DNA of 20,922 nucleotides from Bacteroidia bacterium (GTDB lineage: Bacteria > Bacteroidota > Bacteroidia > AKYH767-A > OLB10): positions 1 to 20,922 of the forward strand of contig JANWID010000375.1 in NCBI GenBank assembly GCA_025450095.1, given 5' to 3'. Positions within the stretch are counted from its first letter, which is position 1, and every line of letters starts with the position of its first letter. Shown here piece by piece: positions 1-8,809 of the stretch. A program made the translations under genes and the position numbers. A model generated the notes under the pieces. It did no database searches. It was not told the DNA's origin and saw only the letters and a program-made list of their open reading frames with translations.

Positions 1-1074
1 CAACCAAATGCCCAGGTATGAATTATGAACACCTCCAATGTGACCCAGCTTATTAAGCATGCCTTTGTACACGCCGAATACATAGTCCTCATACGCCCAG
101 CCCCCTCCCAGGAAAAACTGACTTACACTGCTGTTTATCATTTTCCATGCGAAAGCCCACGCCACTACCCTTCCTGAACCGCTTTCCAGGGTATCCGCGC
201 GAAGTGCTTTCCCAAGTCCCAGCGACTGCAATATTTCGGTCATATTGGAAGTGATGACCTGGTAGAGCAGAATGGATAAAATGGTAATAATAAATCCCGC
301 CCAATATGATACACGGTAAAAATGTACAAACAGGAAAAAAATCAATGCTGAAAAAAGCGAGTTGCGGGAACCCGATAAAAACATGCAGACAAAAATCAAC
401 ACGTAAATAAATATCGTTTCCTTTTTACTGAACAAGTTGTGATTTTTAATGGAAAAGATTGCCATAACGAACGTGGCCATCAGGCAAAAAATTCCCATTC
501 CATTTGGATTCCGGTTAATACCCCGGAAACGTGTTCCCTGTGCACCGGTATCCGGCTCGACAAAATAAACCAATACGCCCGCGATCAGAACAAATATGAT
601 TACCCATACATACGTCTTCAGAAAATCAGCGCCTTTTTGCTCAATGACTTTTCCAAAATAAAAAGGAGTAACCAGGAAAAGCAAACCATAAGATACTGTT
701 TTAGAAAACGCAGTTGACATGATCGGGCTATTGAGCACCACGATCATCGCCCATAAAATAAAAGGGATAAAGCTTACGAACATAACATTGCGCTGTGTGA
801 ATTTTTTCCAGTCGAAAAACAGGAACAACGTTAGCATTACCAGGTAAACGTCTTTTATCTCTTTAGCAAATGCCAGTGACGGCATGATACTGTCGGAAAA
901 CATTAATATAAGCATGAAACCCAATATCATTTCCATGTAGAAATCCTTGCGTTTCATAAGAATAACCGATATAACAACAACACCCATGGCAAGTTCTGTG
1001 AGGATATTTCCGCATATCACCCAGACCATGACCATCAGCACCAACTGGCTGTTTTTCTTCAGGAACTCAAGCAT
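1..1074 (-). CDS. O-antigen polymerase/ligase (Wzy/WaaL-type) membrane protein, 3' end beyond window
   Basis: Open frame of 358 codons from the ATG at 1074 to the window edge without a stop, so the C-terminus is missing. The translation is dominated by hydrophobic segments, roughly eight to ten transmembrane helices, as in the Wzy_C/O-antigen ligase family (about 400-450 residues when complete). Visible motifs are GTRFRGINRNPNG near residues 181-195, SGSRNS at 234-239, and GGVHNSYLG at about 347-355. The last, in the large periplasmic loop, resembles the conserved His motif of O-antigen ligases and polymerases. By family, it joins lipid-linked glycan units to each other or to an acceptor on the periplasmic face of the inner membrane. 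It is the last visible gene of the glycan operon, and its start overlaps the stop of the upstream glycosyltransferase by 8 bases. Whether it is a polymerase, LPS ligase or protein O-oligosaccharyltransferase cannot be decided from sequence. Confidence 0.85.
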   Translation of the reverse strand, partial: MLEFLKKNSQLVLMVMVWVICGNILTELAMGVVVISVILMKRKDFYMEMILGFMLILMFSDSIMPSLAFAKEIKDVYLVMLTLFLFFDWKKFTQRNVMFVSFIPFILWAMIVVLNSPIMSTAFSKTVSYGLLFLVTPFYFGKVIEQKGADFLKTYVWVIIFVLIAGVLVYFVEPDTGAQGTRFRGINRNPNGMGIFCLMATFVMAIFSIKNHNLFSKKETIFIYVLIFVCMFLSGSRNSLFSALIFFLFVHFYRVSYWAGFIITILSILLYQVITSNMTEILQSLGLGKALRADTLESGSGRVVAWAFAWKMINSSVSQFFLGGGWAYEDYVFGVYKGMLNKLGHIGGVHNSYLGIWL

Positions 1075-2200
1075 ATGATTTCATTTCATTTCTGAGCTTT
1101 TCAAATAAGGCAACATGTAGTCCCGCGATTTTTCCCCACGAAAAATTATTTTTCACTCTTTCGTAAGATGCACGGGAACGTTCCCTTCGAACCTGTTCAT
1201 TTGATTCAACGAAATTAATAATTGCCTTCTTTAAAGAGGAAACCTGTTTCTTTTCGATGATGATTCCGTTTGAAGCATCAACCATTTCAGTGGTAGCTCC
1301 TGTGTCTGTTACAATTACAGGCATTCCATGCGCCATTGCTTCGAGCACCACAGTAGGCATGCCCTCAAACAAAGTAGGAAGTACAAATACATCATTGGTC
1401 CGGTACAATTCCACAAGCTTTTCATCACTTGCAAAACCCAGGAAGTGGAGATTGGGAAACGAAAATGTTTTAACATACTCATCAAACAAAGGTCCTTTGC
1501 CCACCAGGTTAAATTCTGTTTTGTTCTGCCACCCTTCCGCATTAAGTTCTTTCACTGCGGTTGCCAGGATATCAATTCCTTTATTAAAAGCGAACCGGCC
1601 TACAAATAAAAATTTCACGGGTTGTGTATTGTATTTTCGATCAACAGGTAAAGGGATGTTCACAGCGTTGGGTAATACCGCGATAGTTCCTGGTTTTGCC
1701 AGCTTTGCAATGAGCGGAGTCAAACGCCCTCCGAGCGAAACAACGTACCGTGAGTTTTTAAACTGGTAACGCATGATCATCCGGAAAGGTAACCCGATCA
1801 GATTTTCTTTTAATGTAATTGTCTGCAGCGATTCAAGTCCATGCGGGTTCAGGATTAACCGGTTTTTGACTGAGGAAGCTCCGGCCCAAATAGTAAGGCC
1901 TTGTGCATATATAACAGCATCCGGATGCTGATGTGCAACAGCAAGCACCTGTTTTGAATATTTATAACAATCGATCAGGTAGGTGCCGGTTGATTTTTCC
2001 GGTATAATAGTGATTTCACGGATTCCAAGAGAAGGTTCAAAAACAGTGACTCCCTCATGAGGATGCACCACGAACAGATCAATCGATTTGTTTTTTGATA
2101 ATTCTTCAGCAAGCAACCGGGAATGACGTTGAATTCCTCCAACCATATGGGGGAAAATACCATCCGTACAGAAAATTACCTTCGTTTTGTTATTGTTCAT
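1067..2200 (-). CDS. GT4-family glycosyltransferase
   Basis: 377 residues, the usual size for a GT-B fold glycosyltransferase. The N-terminal half has the Gly-rich acceptor-side motif DGIFPHMVGGIQRHS (residues about 13-27). The C-terminal half begins with FVGRFAFNKGID, a typical nucleotide-sugar binding segment. The family EX7E motif is present as E279-E287 within EGMPTVVLEAMAHGMPVI. It should transfer a sugar from an NDP-sugar to a growing lipid-linked oligosaccharide at the cytoplasmic face of the inner membrane. Donor and linkage cannot be read from the sequence. The ATG at 2200 lies 11 bases inside the upstream epimerase gene, and its stop overlaps the downstream polymerase/ligase start by 8 bases, so translation is probably coupled on both sides. 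Confidence 0.92.
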   Translation of the reverse strand: MNNNKTKVIFCTDGIFPHMVGGIQRHSRLLAEELSKNKSIDLFVVHPHEGVTVFEPSLGIREITIIPEKSTGTYLIDCYKYSKQVLAVAHQHPDAVIYAQGLTIWAGASSVKNRLILNPHGLESLQTITLKENLIGLPFRMIMRYQFKNSRYVVSLGGRLTPLIAKLAKPGTIAVLPNAVNIPLPVDRKYNTQPVKFLFVGRFAFNKGIDILATAVKELNAEGWQNKTEFNLVGKGPLFDEYVKTFSFPNLHFLGFASDEKLVELYRTNDVFVLPTLFEGMPTVVLEAMAHGMPVIVTDTGATTEMVDASNGIIIEKKQVSSLKKAIINFVESNEQVRRERSRASYERVKNNFSWGKIAGLHVALFEKLRNEMKSYA

Positions 2201-3101
2201 TTACAAGAGTGGTAATACCTTCATCAATTCCTATAGTGGGTTTCCACCCTAGTGATTCCAGTTTACTGATATCTGCCAACAAGTGCATCCGTTCAACTTT
2301 TCTAACTCTTGCCGGGTCCACTTCAATTTCGATGGGTTCACCGAGTGCTCTTGAAAATGAATCCACGATTTCGGTTACTGAATATTCAATTCCTCTTCCC
2401 AGGTTGTAGATATGAATTCCGGAATTAACTTTTTCCAGCAGTGTTTCAACTGCATTTGCCATATCGTAGGTATGAATGAAATCGCGTTTCGGCGTTAGGT
2501 TACCCAGCTTTATTTTCCTGTTGCCGGATAGTACCTGTCTTTGAATTTCCGGAATCAGGTGAGGATTTGTTTCATTGGGCCCGAATGCATTAAAAAATCT
2601 GCACACAATTACCGGGATACCAGATTGCATATGAAATTCATTACAGAGATGTTCTCCGGTAAGTTTCGAAAGACCATAGATGTCAAGAGGGCCAATTGAA
2701 TGCTGTTCCGAAACGGCTTCATCATAAATCGGGTACACCGCAGCAGTAGAAGCAAAGAAAACTTTTTTAACACCAGCAAGCCGTGCCGCGTTAAGAACAT
2801 TCATAGTTCCCCGGATATTTATATTTGCCGATTCATACGGATGTTCATTACAATAGGGTATAAAGTGTATAGCTGCCAGGTGGATCACAACGTCGGGGCG
2901 TATATCCTGAAAGACTTTCTGAACAGTTTCCGAATCCAATATATCAGCCTGAAAAAAATTCCGGTCACTGATTTTGATGAACTCCCGGTTCCCGAATGAT
3001 AAATTATCCAGAACAAAAAGTTCATGATTTTTTTGTTGCAAGTGCCGTATCACCGCCGATCCGATAAAGCCAGTGCCTCCGGTTACTAGTATTCCCGACA
3101 T
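2190..3101 (-). CDS. NAD-dependent sugar-nucleotide epimerase/dehydratase (extended SDR)
   Basis: 303 residues, typical of GalE-like extended short-chain dehydrogenases. The Rossmann motif GGTGFIGS starts at residue 8, the catalytic YxxxK pair is Y142 and K146 (YGLSK), and FASTAAVYP before it supplies the active-site Ser/Thr. RDFIHTYDMANAV matches the substrate-binding segment of UDP-sugar epimerases. The likely reaction is C4 epimerisation or dehydration of a UDP- or dTDP-sugar, supplying a monosaccharide to the surrounding glycosyltransferases. It could be a UDP-glucose or UDP-GlcNAc 4-epimerase; the specificity is not decidable here, so no symbol is given. It lies one base downstream of a glycosyltransferase gene and overlaps the next one by 11 bases. 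Confidence 0.9.
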   Translation of the reverse strand: MSGILVTGGTGFIGSAVIRHLQQKNHELFVLDNLSFGNREFIKISDRNFFQADILDSETVQKVFQDIRPDVVIHLAAIHFIPYCNEHPYESANINIRGTMNVLNAARLAGVKKVFFASTAAVYPIYDEAVSEQHSIGPLDIYGLSKLTGEHLCNEFHMQSGIPVIVCRFFNAFGPNETNPHLIPEIQRQVLSGNRKIKLGNLTPKRDFIHTYDMANAVETLLEKVNSGIHIYNLGRGIEYSVTEIVDSFSRALGEPIEIEVDPARVRKVERMHLLADISKLESLGWKPTIGIDEGITTLVNEQ

Positions 3102-3102
3102 A

Positions 3103-4254
3103 TTATGTAGTTTGTTTTGAATTAAGATTCATGAGTAATTTCAGGTAAACAGGTTGTAATGCTTTCTTTGTATAATATTCATCGGCAAGCCCGATCATTT
3201 CAATCCTTTTTGCAAGAGTTGTTTTTCGGACTTCAGAATGAATTCCGTCATTGATTACAATTCCACAGTGATGAGCAGCTACGAAATCAGAATAATCTCC
3301 AATGTGCGCTGAAATGATCACCGGTAATCCTGCAGAAAGGTACTCCGCAAATTTGGTTGGTGCGGCAACCCTGTTAGTTACTGTATCCTCACGATACAAA
3401 ATGCCATAATCGCATTGCATCAGAAATGCGGGAACTTTCCGGTGATCCAGCCATTGTTGTGAAACCTGGCCAGGATATTTTTGAATCATTGTATCAATGG
3501 CGCTGTCTTTTTGAGAAAGAAACACCAGTTTAACATTCTTATTCCGCGTCAACAGGACCGTCAGTATCTTTTCAAGCACACCGAATGATTGCCAACCTGA
3601 AGCAGAACCGCTGTAAACAAGAATAATATCATCTGGCTTAAAGCCTGATTTTTCACGGAGCGTAGCGATCTGATTTTCCGAAGGGTGTTCCAGGCGGAAA
3701 GCAGTATGTAAAGTACAGGGAATAATCACATGCCGGTTTCCCGGGTAACCGTATTCGGTTTTCCACCATGATGAAAGCTTTTCCGAAACGGCGATCCGGT
3801 AATCAGAACCGAGCACAGCTTTTTTTTCCCATGATGAAATTGATTTTCGCATATGCTCATCCGCTACAACATCATATTCATTCCATTCGGCAGCAATGGC
3901 ACCCCTGCCATCCATGCACACTTTTTTCACAATGCCGATATTTTTTGCGAATAATGCAATACGTGTGGCGATTACATTCCTTGCTATTATGGATTTTTCT
4001 CCTGTAAACAAGCAAACCATTGCAAAAGTAAAGTAACTGAATTTCCAGTAATTTGCTTTGGGAAGAGCCGGTAACACGATAGCGCCTGGAACTTCATTCC
4101 TGATCTTCTTCCTGTTAGCGCTAAAACCCCGAACTGATATGATAGCAACCAAACGAATTTCGGCATCAAGTTTTTCATTCAGGAAGTTACAAACATCATT
4201 TACCTGGCTTGAAAAAACACCGGAAGGAGGATCGTTATAGGTCAGGTAAATCAT
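3103..4254 (-). CDS. Glycosyltransferase, GT-B fold (GT4-like)
   Basis: 383 residues. The N-terminus (MIYLTYNDPPSGVFSSQV) fits the acceptor-side Rossmann domain of GT4 enzymes. The C-terminal half contains ILVYSGSASGWQSF, where the donor domain begins, and APTKFAEYLSAGLPVIIS, the conserved nucleotide-sugar binding region of this superfamily. The EX7E motif is less canonical than in the other two glycosyltransferases of this operon. It probably adds one sugar to a lipid-linked oligosaccharide. It begins 30 bases after the deacetylase-like gene and ends one base before the epimerase gene. Donor and acceptor are unknown. Confidence 0.83.
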   Translation of the reverse strand: MIYLTYNDPPSGVFSSQVNDVCNFLNEKLDAEIRLVAIISVRGFSANRKKIRNEVPGAIVLPALPKANYWKFSYFTFAMVCLFTGEKSIIARNVIATRIALFAKNIGIVKKVCMDGRGAIAAEWNEYDVVADEHMRKSISSWEKKAVLGSDYRIAVSEKLSSWWKTEYGYPGNRHVIIPCTLHTAFRLEHPSENQIATLREKSGFKPDDIILVYSGSASGWQSFGVLEKILTVLLTRNKNVKLVFLSQKDSAIDTMIQKYPGQVSQQWLDHRKVPAFLMQCDYGILYREDTVTNRVAAPTKFAEYLSAGLPVIISAHIGDYSDFVAAHHCGIVINDGIHSEVRKTTLAKRIEMIGLADEYYTKKALQPVYLKLLMNLNSKQTT

Positions 4255-4284
4255 GCAGATAGTTCCAGTTTTCTTTCGGAATGT

Positions 4285-5337
4285 TCAGTTTGTTGTGGAT
4301 ATCATTTTATGAAAATCAGTTTCAATTTTATACCGGTTGAAAATTTTTTCTAAAAAGCCTTTAAATGCCGAAAGATTAAAATCAGTAACCATTTTCGGAT
4401 GGGAAATAAAATGCATGTAAGAATTTTCGTTGATAAAATTAAGATACGAACCGAGTTTTATCTTAGTTAAGTCTTCAACACTTATCCGTTCCTTACCGGG
4501 AAGTGAAAGATTATGTCCACCTGGATTTGTCGGATGGATCCCGTTAATATCCCGTGAAGGTTGTCCTTCTCCGCGTCGATGGCGGTGATCACCCGGAAGG
4601 TTATATTTCAACTTAAGCCAAATCTTATTGGCAAATGTAATTGCCGGTGAAATTGAAAATGAATTTATGTTGAACTGGGTAAACGGGCCGGAAGGATCTT
4701 CCACACATATATCGGAGCTGAACCGGTAAATATGTTTTGATGGTGCATTGGAAAAATCGAAATACTGTGCGTCGGTGAACTGGTAAATTCCCCCGAATAC
4801 ACTGAATTCATATTTAATATTATGATTCCTGAAATACGGAATGAAATCGGTGAATGGCTGTATCCCCCAGCCACCTGCCCGGTAACCGTTTATTTTATAT
4901 TCCGGAAATTCCTTGTGAAGTATTTCAGAAAGCACATTCATGGAACTATTAAAGACTTTGCTCTTCTCTTCTTCGGTAAGGTTATGAAAACGGTAGCGTG
5001 TCACATTATTCAACCGCCATTGATTAATATCTGTTAAATATTCCGCATCGAGCCAATGCGGATGCAAGTGTGGAAAAACATAATGACCCATTTTCACCAG
5101 GTTTCGAAGCTGACTGGCAACGGTCTCGAAATCTTCCTTGCATTTCAGTGAATGTAATGACTGTTCTTTAAGCCGGACCAGGTATGTTGTATCAACAAAA
5201 AAAATCGCGCGGATACCATACGGATGCATGACGGATAAAAGTTTTTCAGTAGGAGAAATCATGCAATCGTGCACGGAACCACTGCGATTTCCGAGGTACA
5301 ATTCATAATCATAAGTTATCAGCAGGTTCTTCAGCAT
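4285..5337 (-). CDS. Polysaccharide deacetylase-like protein (NodB/WalW type)
   Basis: 350 residues from the ATG at 5337. The frame stays open upstream to a GTG at 5391, but that start would run 35 bases into the preceding gene, while the ATG leaves a normal 19-base gap. The N-terminus, LLITYDYELYLG, is a divergent form of the NodB first motif, with acidic D10 and E12 in place of TFDD. HLHPHW at 90-95 could supply the metal-binding histidines, NGYRAGGWG contains the family arginine at R153, and H309/H313 (HFISHP) could be the late catalytic histidine. These features fit the carbohydrate esterase 4-like (beta/alpha) barrel. It may N- or O-deacetylate an amino sugar in the operon's glycan or a lipid-linked intermediate. 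No signal peptide is evident, so it probably acts in the cytoplasm. An insertion of unknown role around residues 245-275 is rich in His, Arg and Gly. Confidence 0.7.
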   Translation of the reverse strand: MLKNLLITYDYELYLGNRSGSVHDCMISPTEKLLSVMHPYGIRAIFFVDTTYLVRLKEQSLHSLKCKEDFETVASQLRNLVKMGHYVFPHLHPHWLDAEYLTDINQWRLNNVTRYRFHNLTEEEKSKVFNSSMNVLSEILHKEFPEYKINGYRAGGWGIQPFTDFIPYFRNHNIKYEFSVFGGIYQFTDAQYFDFSNAPSKHIYRFSSDICVEDPSGPFTQFNINSFSISPAITFANKIWLKLKYNLPGDHRHRRGEGQPSRDINGIHPTNPGGHNLSLPGKERISVEDLTKIKLGSYLNFINENSYMHFISHPKMVTDFNLSAFKGFLEKIFNRYKIETDFHKMISTTN

Positions 5338-5356
5338 TCCGGTTAAAAAAACAGTG

Positions 5357-6568
5357 CTAAATATTATAGGCAATCCTGCCCGACATAACACCCTGGTAGC
5401 ACTGCAGCAGCTCGTTTGCTATAAGTTTCGGACTGTAACATTCGGAACAGGTTGTAACAAGCGACTGTTGATCATAGTTGTCGTAATCCGAAATCATAAC
5501 TTCCATTGCTTTTGCAACTGCTTCCGGAGTTTGTGTGGGCACCATTAAGCCATGTCCGGGTTTTACAAATGCTTTCGGTCCCTGCGAATCGGTATATACC
5601 ACGGGTCTGCCGGCGCCAAGACTTTCAAGGAGTGACACACCAAATGATTCATATTGACTTGTAAGCAGAAATGCATGGCAAATATCCAGTTCTTTTTTCA
5701 CCTGCTTTCGGGAGAGCTGACCTTTGAAGGAAATAAATTTCTCAATTCCCAGGTATTTCGTATATTCAGTGAGCGTTTGATGTAACGGGCCATCGCCTCC
5801 TATTGTAAGATGAACAGGGAAATTCTTTTGGGCAAGAATTTTAAGGGCTTCCATACCAAGTTGAATATTTTTCCTTGGAATGAGGAATGAATTAGTGAAA
5901 AACCGGAAAGTTTCTCCTTTGGTATATTTTATCGGGGTGAAATTACTGGTGAACAAATCTCCGGCAATATTCGGAATAATTTTAAATGTATTATTATCAA
6001 GGCTCAATGCATTCTGAAGATCATCAGCATATGCAGGACTGACCGAAATGGCGCAATCTGCATAACCAAGGATTTCACGGGCAACTTCCAGGTCAGTAAT
6101 ATTTTTAACAGATCCAAGCATGAATTCCGGATCCTGCTCCGTGATCACAAAAGGAATTTTATTCAATCTTGCAATATGAAATCCAGTAACTCCCCCATGG
6201 AAAACAGAATGTGAATGGATAACATCCGGGCGTCCGAAAATTTCAGCGTAATCGTTGTAAATTTTATTTACCGCTTTTCCCAGTTGCCGGTAACTCAGCT
6301 TCCGCAGCCTCGGGATTCCCGAAAAATTCCTGACGTGCAAAGTTGGAATGTCATCGTCCATGTAAAAATCAAACTCTTCCTGCACTTTTCCTGCAAACAA
6401 CTCCGATGGCTGAGTATATTCCGGGAAAATAATTCCAACCTGCACGCCTGCATTTTTTAAAGCACGTGCCTGTTCATCCACAATTGAGCCGTTGACGGGA
6501 GTAGAAGGCGATTTATACCCGGAGGGCATTATCAGTACATGTAGCTTGTTGCTTGCGCCTGCATTCAT
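5357..6568 (-). CDS. GT4-family glycosyltransferase
   Basis: 403 residues from the ATG at 6568. An alternative TTG at 6622 would add 18 residues and overlap the upstream gene by 29 bases, so the ATG is preferred; an AGGAA element lies about 20 bases upstream of it. KLHVLIMPSGYKSP opens the first Rossmann domain, DVIHSHSVFHGG is the typical acceptor-side loop, and ITEQDPEF follows. The donor domain carries LTIGGDGP and an EX7E motif (E307 to E315) inside YESFGVSLLESLGAGRPVV. Function: glycosyl transfer to a lipid-linked oligosaccharide at the inner membrane, sugar unknown. It sits between the FemAB-like and deacetylase-like genes, 25 and 19 bases away. Confidence 0.93.
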   Translation of the reverse strand: MNAGASNKLHVLIMPSGYKSPSTPVNGSIVDEQARALKNAGVQVGIIFPEYTQPSELFAGKVQEEFDFYMDDDIPTLHVRNFSGIPRLRKLSYRQLGKAVNKIYNDYAEIFGRPDVIHSHSVFHGGVTGFHIARLNKIPFVITEQDPEFMLGSVKNITDLEVAREILGYADCAISVSPAYADDLQNALSLDNNTFKIIPNIAGDLFTSNFTPIKYTKGETFRFFTNSFLIPRKNIQLGMEALKILAQKNFPVHLTIGGDGPLHQTLTEYTKYLGIEKFISFKGQLSRKQVKKELDICHAFLLTSQYESFGVSLLESLGAGRPVVYTDSQGPKAFVKPGHGLMVPTQTPEAVAKAMEVMISDYDNYDQQSLVTTCSECYSPKLIANELLQCYQGVMSGRIAYNI

Positions 6569-6593
6569 TTGGTTGCCGTTTTTGGTTCCTGTT

Positions 6594-7598
6594 TCAGAGA
6601 TTAATCTGATCAATGATATCAAGCGTTTTCCTGTTACCCGGTTTTAACCGCACCAGGAAATCGTAAGCTTTTGCCTTGTATGGAAGAATATCAGTTTTCC
6701 AGAGGTAACCTTCTTTCAGCTCGCCACCGAAACCCTTTTTAAACCGGAAGATCCCTTCCAGTTCCGGGTTTTTATTTTTGAGCCTGACTCCCACAAAGTC
6801 GTATTTTTTAACTCCATTGCTTTGCAGGTATTTCATCATTTCATAGTTCAGCAACTTGGCCGCCCCATAAAGTTTTGAATCGCCAAATGTTCCGGCATGC
6901 GTTAAAAATGCACTGTACTTTGTATAAATGACGATGATACCGCTGACAGGTTTTCCCTGGTCATAAACCACACCGCTGCACACGCGGTTGCTGCCAAGGT
7001 AATTGTAGAGCGAATTAAAATATTCATAGCTGTCTTTATGCATTCCCGCTTTATTCATGGTTGCTTCGTACAACATATAAAAATCCGGGAGTGTTTCTCT
7101 TCCCAGCTTCACCACTGCGTTATGCTTAAGCGAATGCGCGATTGCTTTCTGATATTTAGGATGGAATTTTTCGTATATCTGTTTTTCATCCTGGTGTTCA
7201 AGATCTACGACATACGTTCCGAAATGACAATGTTTTGATCCTTCCGGATAAGCAGCCAGAATACCGAACGGATGAGGTTGTGCAAGCCTGTCGCACTGTC
7301 CGGATTTGGAAAACAGTCGGATCAATCTGTTGAAAAATAACAGTTGTTCATCGGGGCTCAGTTCACGGGCATCACGATGAGGAGCAAAGAGAATCTGGGC
7401 AGGAAAAAATATTTTAAGATTTATAAATCGCATGGGCATATAAGCCCCACTGATTTCATCATAGATCAGTTTGATGGTATCCTTGAAAAAATGTGCATGA
7501 AACCGTGTGTATTCAGATATAAACTGAACCGGCCAGTCATCATCAATATGCCTCAGCAGCGAGTAATCAGCAGGATTCAGATGATTCAATAATTTCAT
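6594..7598 (-). CDS. FemAB-like peptidyl/acyl transferase (GNAT fold)
   Basis: 334 residues, near the usual size of single-domain FemAB/BioF2-like transferases. The C-terminal half shows family landmarks: GKPVSGIIVIYTKYSAFLT, HAGTFGDSKLYGAAKLLNYEMM, YDFVGVR and IFRFKKGFGGE. By family, such proteins transfer an aminoacyl group from tRNA, or another acyl group, onto an amino group; classic FemX/A/B act on lipid II. Inside a glycan operon a more likely acceptor is an amino sugar on the repeat unit. That is inference. There is no transmembrane segment or signal peptide, consistent with action at the cytoplasmic face. It follows wecB by 8 bases. Confidence 0.75.
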   Translation of the reverse strand: MKLLNHLNPADYSLLRHIDDDWPVQFISEYTRFHAHFFKDTIKLIYDEISGAYMPMRFINLKIFFPAQILFAPHRDARELSPDEQLLFFNRLIRLFSKSGQCDRLAQPHPFGILAAYPEGSKHCHFGTYVVDLEHQDEKQIYEKFHPKYQKAIAHSLKHNAVVKLGRETLPDFYMLYEATMNKAGMHKDSYEYFNSLYNYLGSNRVCSGVVYDQGKPVSGIIVIYTKYSAFLTHAGTFGDSKLYGAAKLLNYEMMKYLQSNGVKKYDFVGVRLKNKNPELEGIFRFKKGFGGELKEGYLWKTDILPYKAKAYDFLVRLKPGNRKTLDIIDQINL

Positions 7599-7606
7599 AT
7601 CACGGT

Positions 7607-8740
7607 TCAGATACTATAAATGCTTTTTTGTTTCAGATCACCGGCGAACAAGATCATACAGGTTTCCAGAATTCTCCTGGTCGACTGTCCATCCCAGAGT
7701 GGTGGAACAGCACCTTTTTTAAACTGGTCATTCTGTATGCTTTTTATTTTATCGTTCACCGCATTCACATCAAACGGTACCAGTTCATTGGTTCCAATCG
7801 TTATTGTGGAAGGCCGCTCTGTATTTGGACGTAAAGTGAGGCAGGGAATTTTCCGGAATGTTGTTTCTTCCTGTATGCCCCCGCTGTCGGTAATTACAAA
7901 CGCACAATCTGCTGTCAGTTTCTGGAAGCTGAAATAATCCAGGGGTTCCGTCAGGATCAGCTTCTGGTTTGCTTTAATACGATCCATAAGCTTGAAAGCC
8001 TCGAGCTTGTTTGTTGTTCTCGGATGAATTGGAAAGACCAGGTTCATCGATTGTGTTATAAAATCAATTATATCGATAAGCTTAGAAAGGCTGTCCTGGA
8101 AATCAACAGTCGCAGGACGGTGCATAGTCATTAACGCATATTTTCCCTTTGCGATGTTCAGTGTTTGAAGTACGTTATCTTTTCTTATTTTATCTTCAAA
8201 AGCAACAAGGGTATCGATCATGGTATTTCCCACCAGGAAAACAGATTCCTTTTTCTTATGTTCTTTTTCAATCAGGTTGTCAATCCCGCTCTGTTCGGTT
8301 ACAAAAAAATAATCGGTGATTTCATCAGTCAGGATGCGATTGATTTCTTCAGGCATAGAACGGTCATAGCTTCGTAACCCGCTTTCAATATGTGCAAGCT
8401 TTACATTCATCTTATTCGCTGTAAGCGCAGCAGCAAAAGTGGAATTCACATCACCCACCACCATAACGAGCATAGGATTGAATTCCCGGATCACATTTTC
8501 AAGACGGATCATGATTTCCGCCATCTGTGTATTCGCTGATTCCGCAGGAATATTCAGAAAATAATCGGGAGTCAGTTCAAACTGGCGGAAAAAAACATCC
8601 GCCATCTTATCATCGTAATGCTGACCGGTATGAACTATTTTAATGTCGAAAGGATTTCCCAGTTGTTCATTTACTTTTTTGAACTGGGTGACCTTTATGA
8701 AATTCGGTCTCGTTCCTACAACTATCAGTATCTTGCACAT
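7607..8740 (-). CDS. wecB: UDP-N-acetylglucosamine 2-epimerase, non-hydrolysing
   Basis: 377 residues from the ATG at 8740; a TTG two codons earlier is possible but less likely. The family signature is clear: VGTRPNFIK near the N-terminus, VHTGQHYDDKM, VVGDVNSTFAAAL, HIESGLRSYDRSMPEEINR, TDSGGIQEE and ERPSTI. It interconverts UDP-GlcNAc and UDP-ManNAc in the cytoplasm. The active-site His segment reads TMHRPATVD, as in the HRP variant subgroup rather than the HRREN form of E. coli. No WecC-type dehydrogenase is visible, so UDP-ManNAc is either used directly or processed by enzymes outside the window. It lies 69 bases downstream of the alpha/alpha-toroid gene, the widest gap in the operon, and I see no promoter in that gap. 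Confidence 0.95.
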   Translation of the reverse strand: MCKILIVVGTRPNFIKVTQFKKVNEQLGNPFDIKIVHTGQHYDDKMADVFFRQFELTPDYFLNIPAESANTQMAEIMIRLENVIREFNPMLVMVVGDVNSTFAAALTANKMNVKLAHIESGLRSYDRSMPEEINRILTDEITDYFFVTEQSGIDNLIEKEHKKKESVFLVGNTMIDTLVAFEDKIRKDNVLQTLNIAKGKYALMTMHRPATVDFQDSLSKLIDIIDFITQSMNLVFPIHPRTTNKLEAFKLMDRIKANQKLILTEPLDYFSFQKLTADCAFVITDSGGIQEETTFRKIPCLTLRPNTERPSTITIGTNELVPFDVNAVNDKIKSIQNDQFKKGAVPPLWDGQSTRRILETCMILFAGDLKQKSIYSI

Positions 8741-8809
8741 GGGCAACCGCCTGTTTATATTTTATTAATACTTGTTTTCGTATCTGCTTACTGTTATATA
8801 CCGGTTTAT

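Noticed and set aside
1257..1769. Long plus-strand open frame of 170 codons opposite the GT4 gene
   Set aside because: Antisense to a gene with clear GT4 motifs; its translation has no family features.
5338..5391. GTG start that would lengthen the deacetylase-like protein by 18 residues
   Set aside because: It would overlap the preceding glycosyltransferase by 35 bases, and the family motif begins right after the ATG at 5337.
6569..6622. TTG start that would lengthen the glycosyltransferase by 18 residues
   Set aside because: It would overlap the FemAB-like gene by 29 bases; the ATG at 6568 sits properly before the first Rossmann strand.
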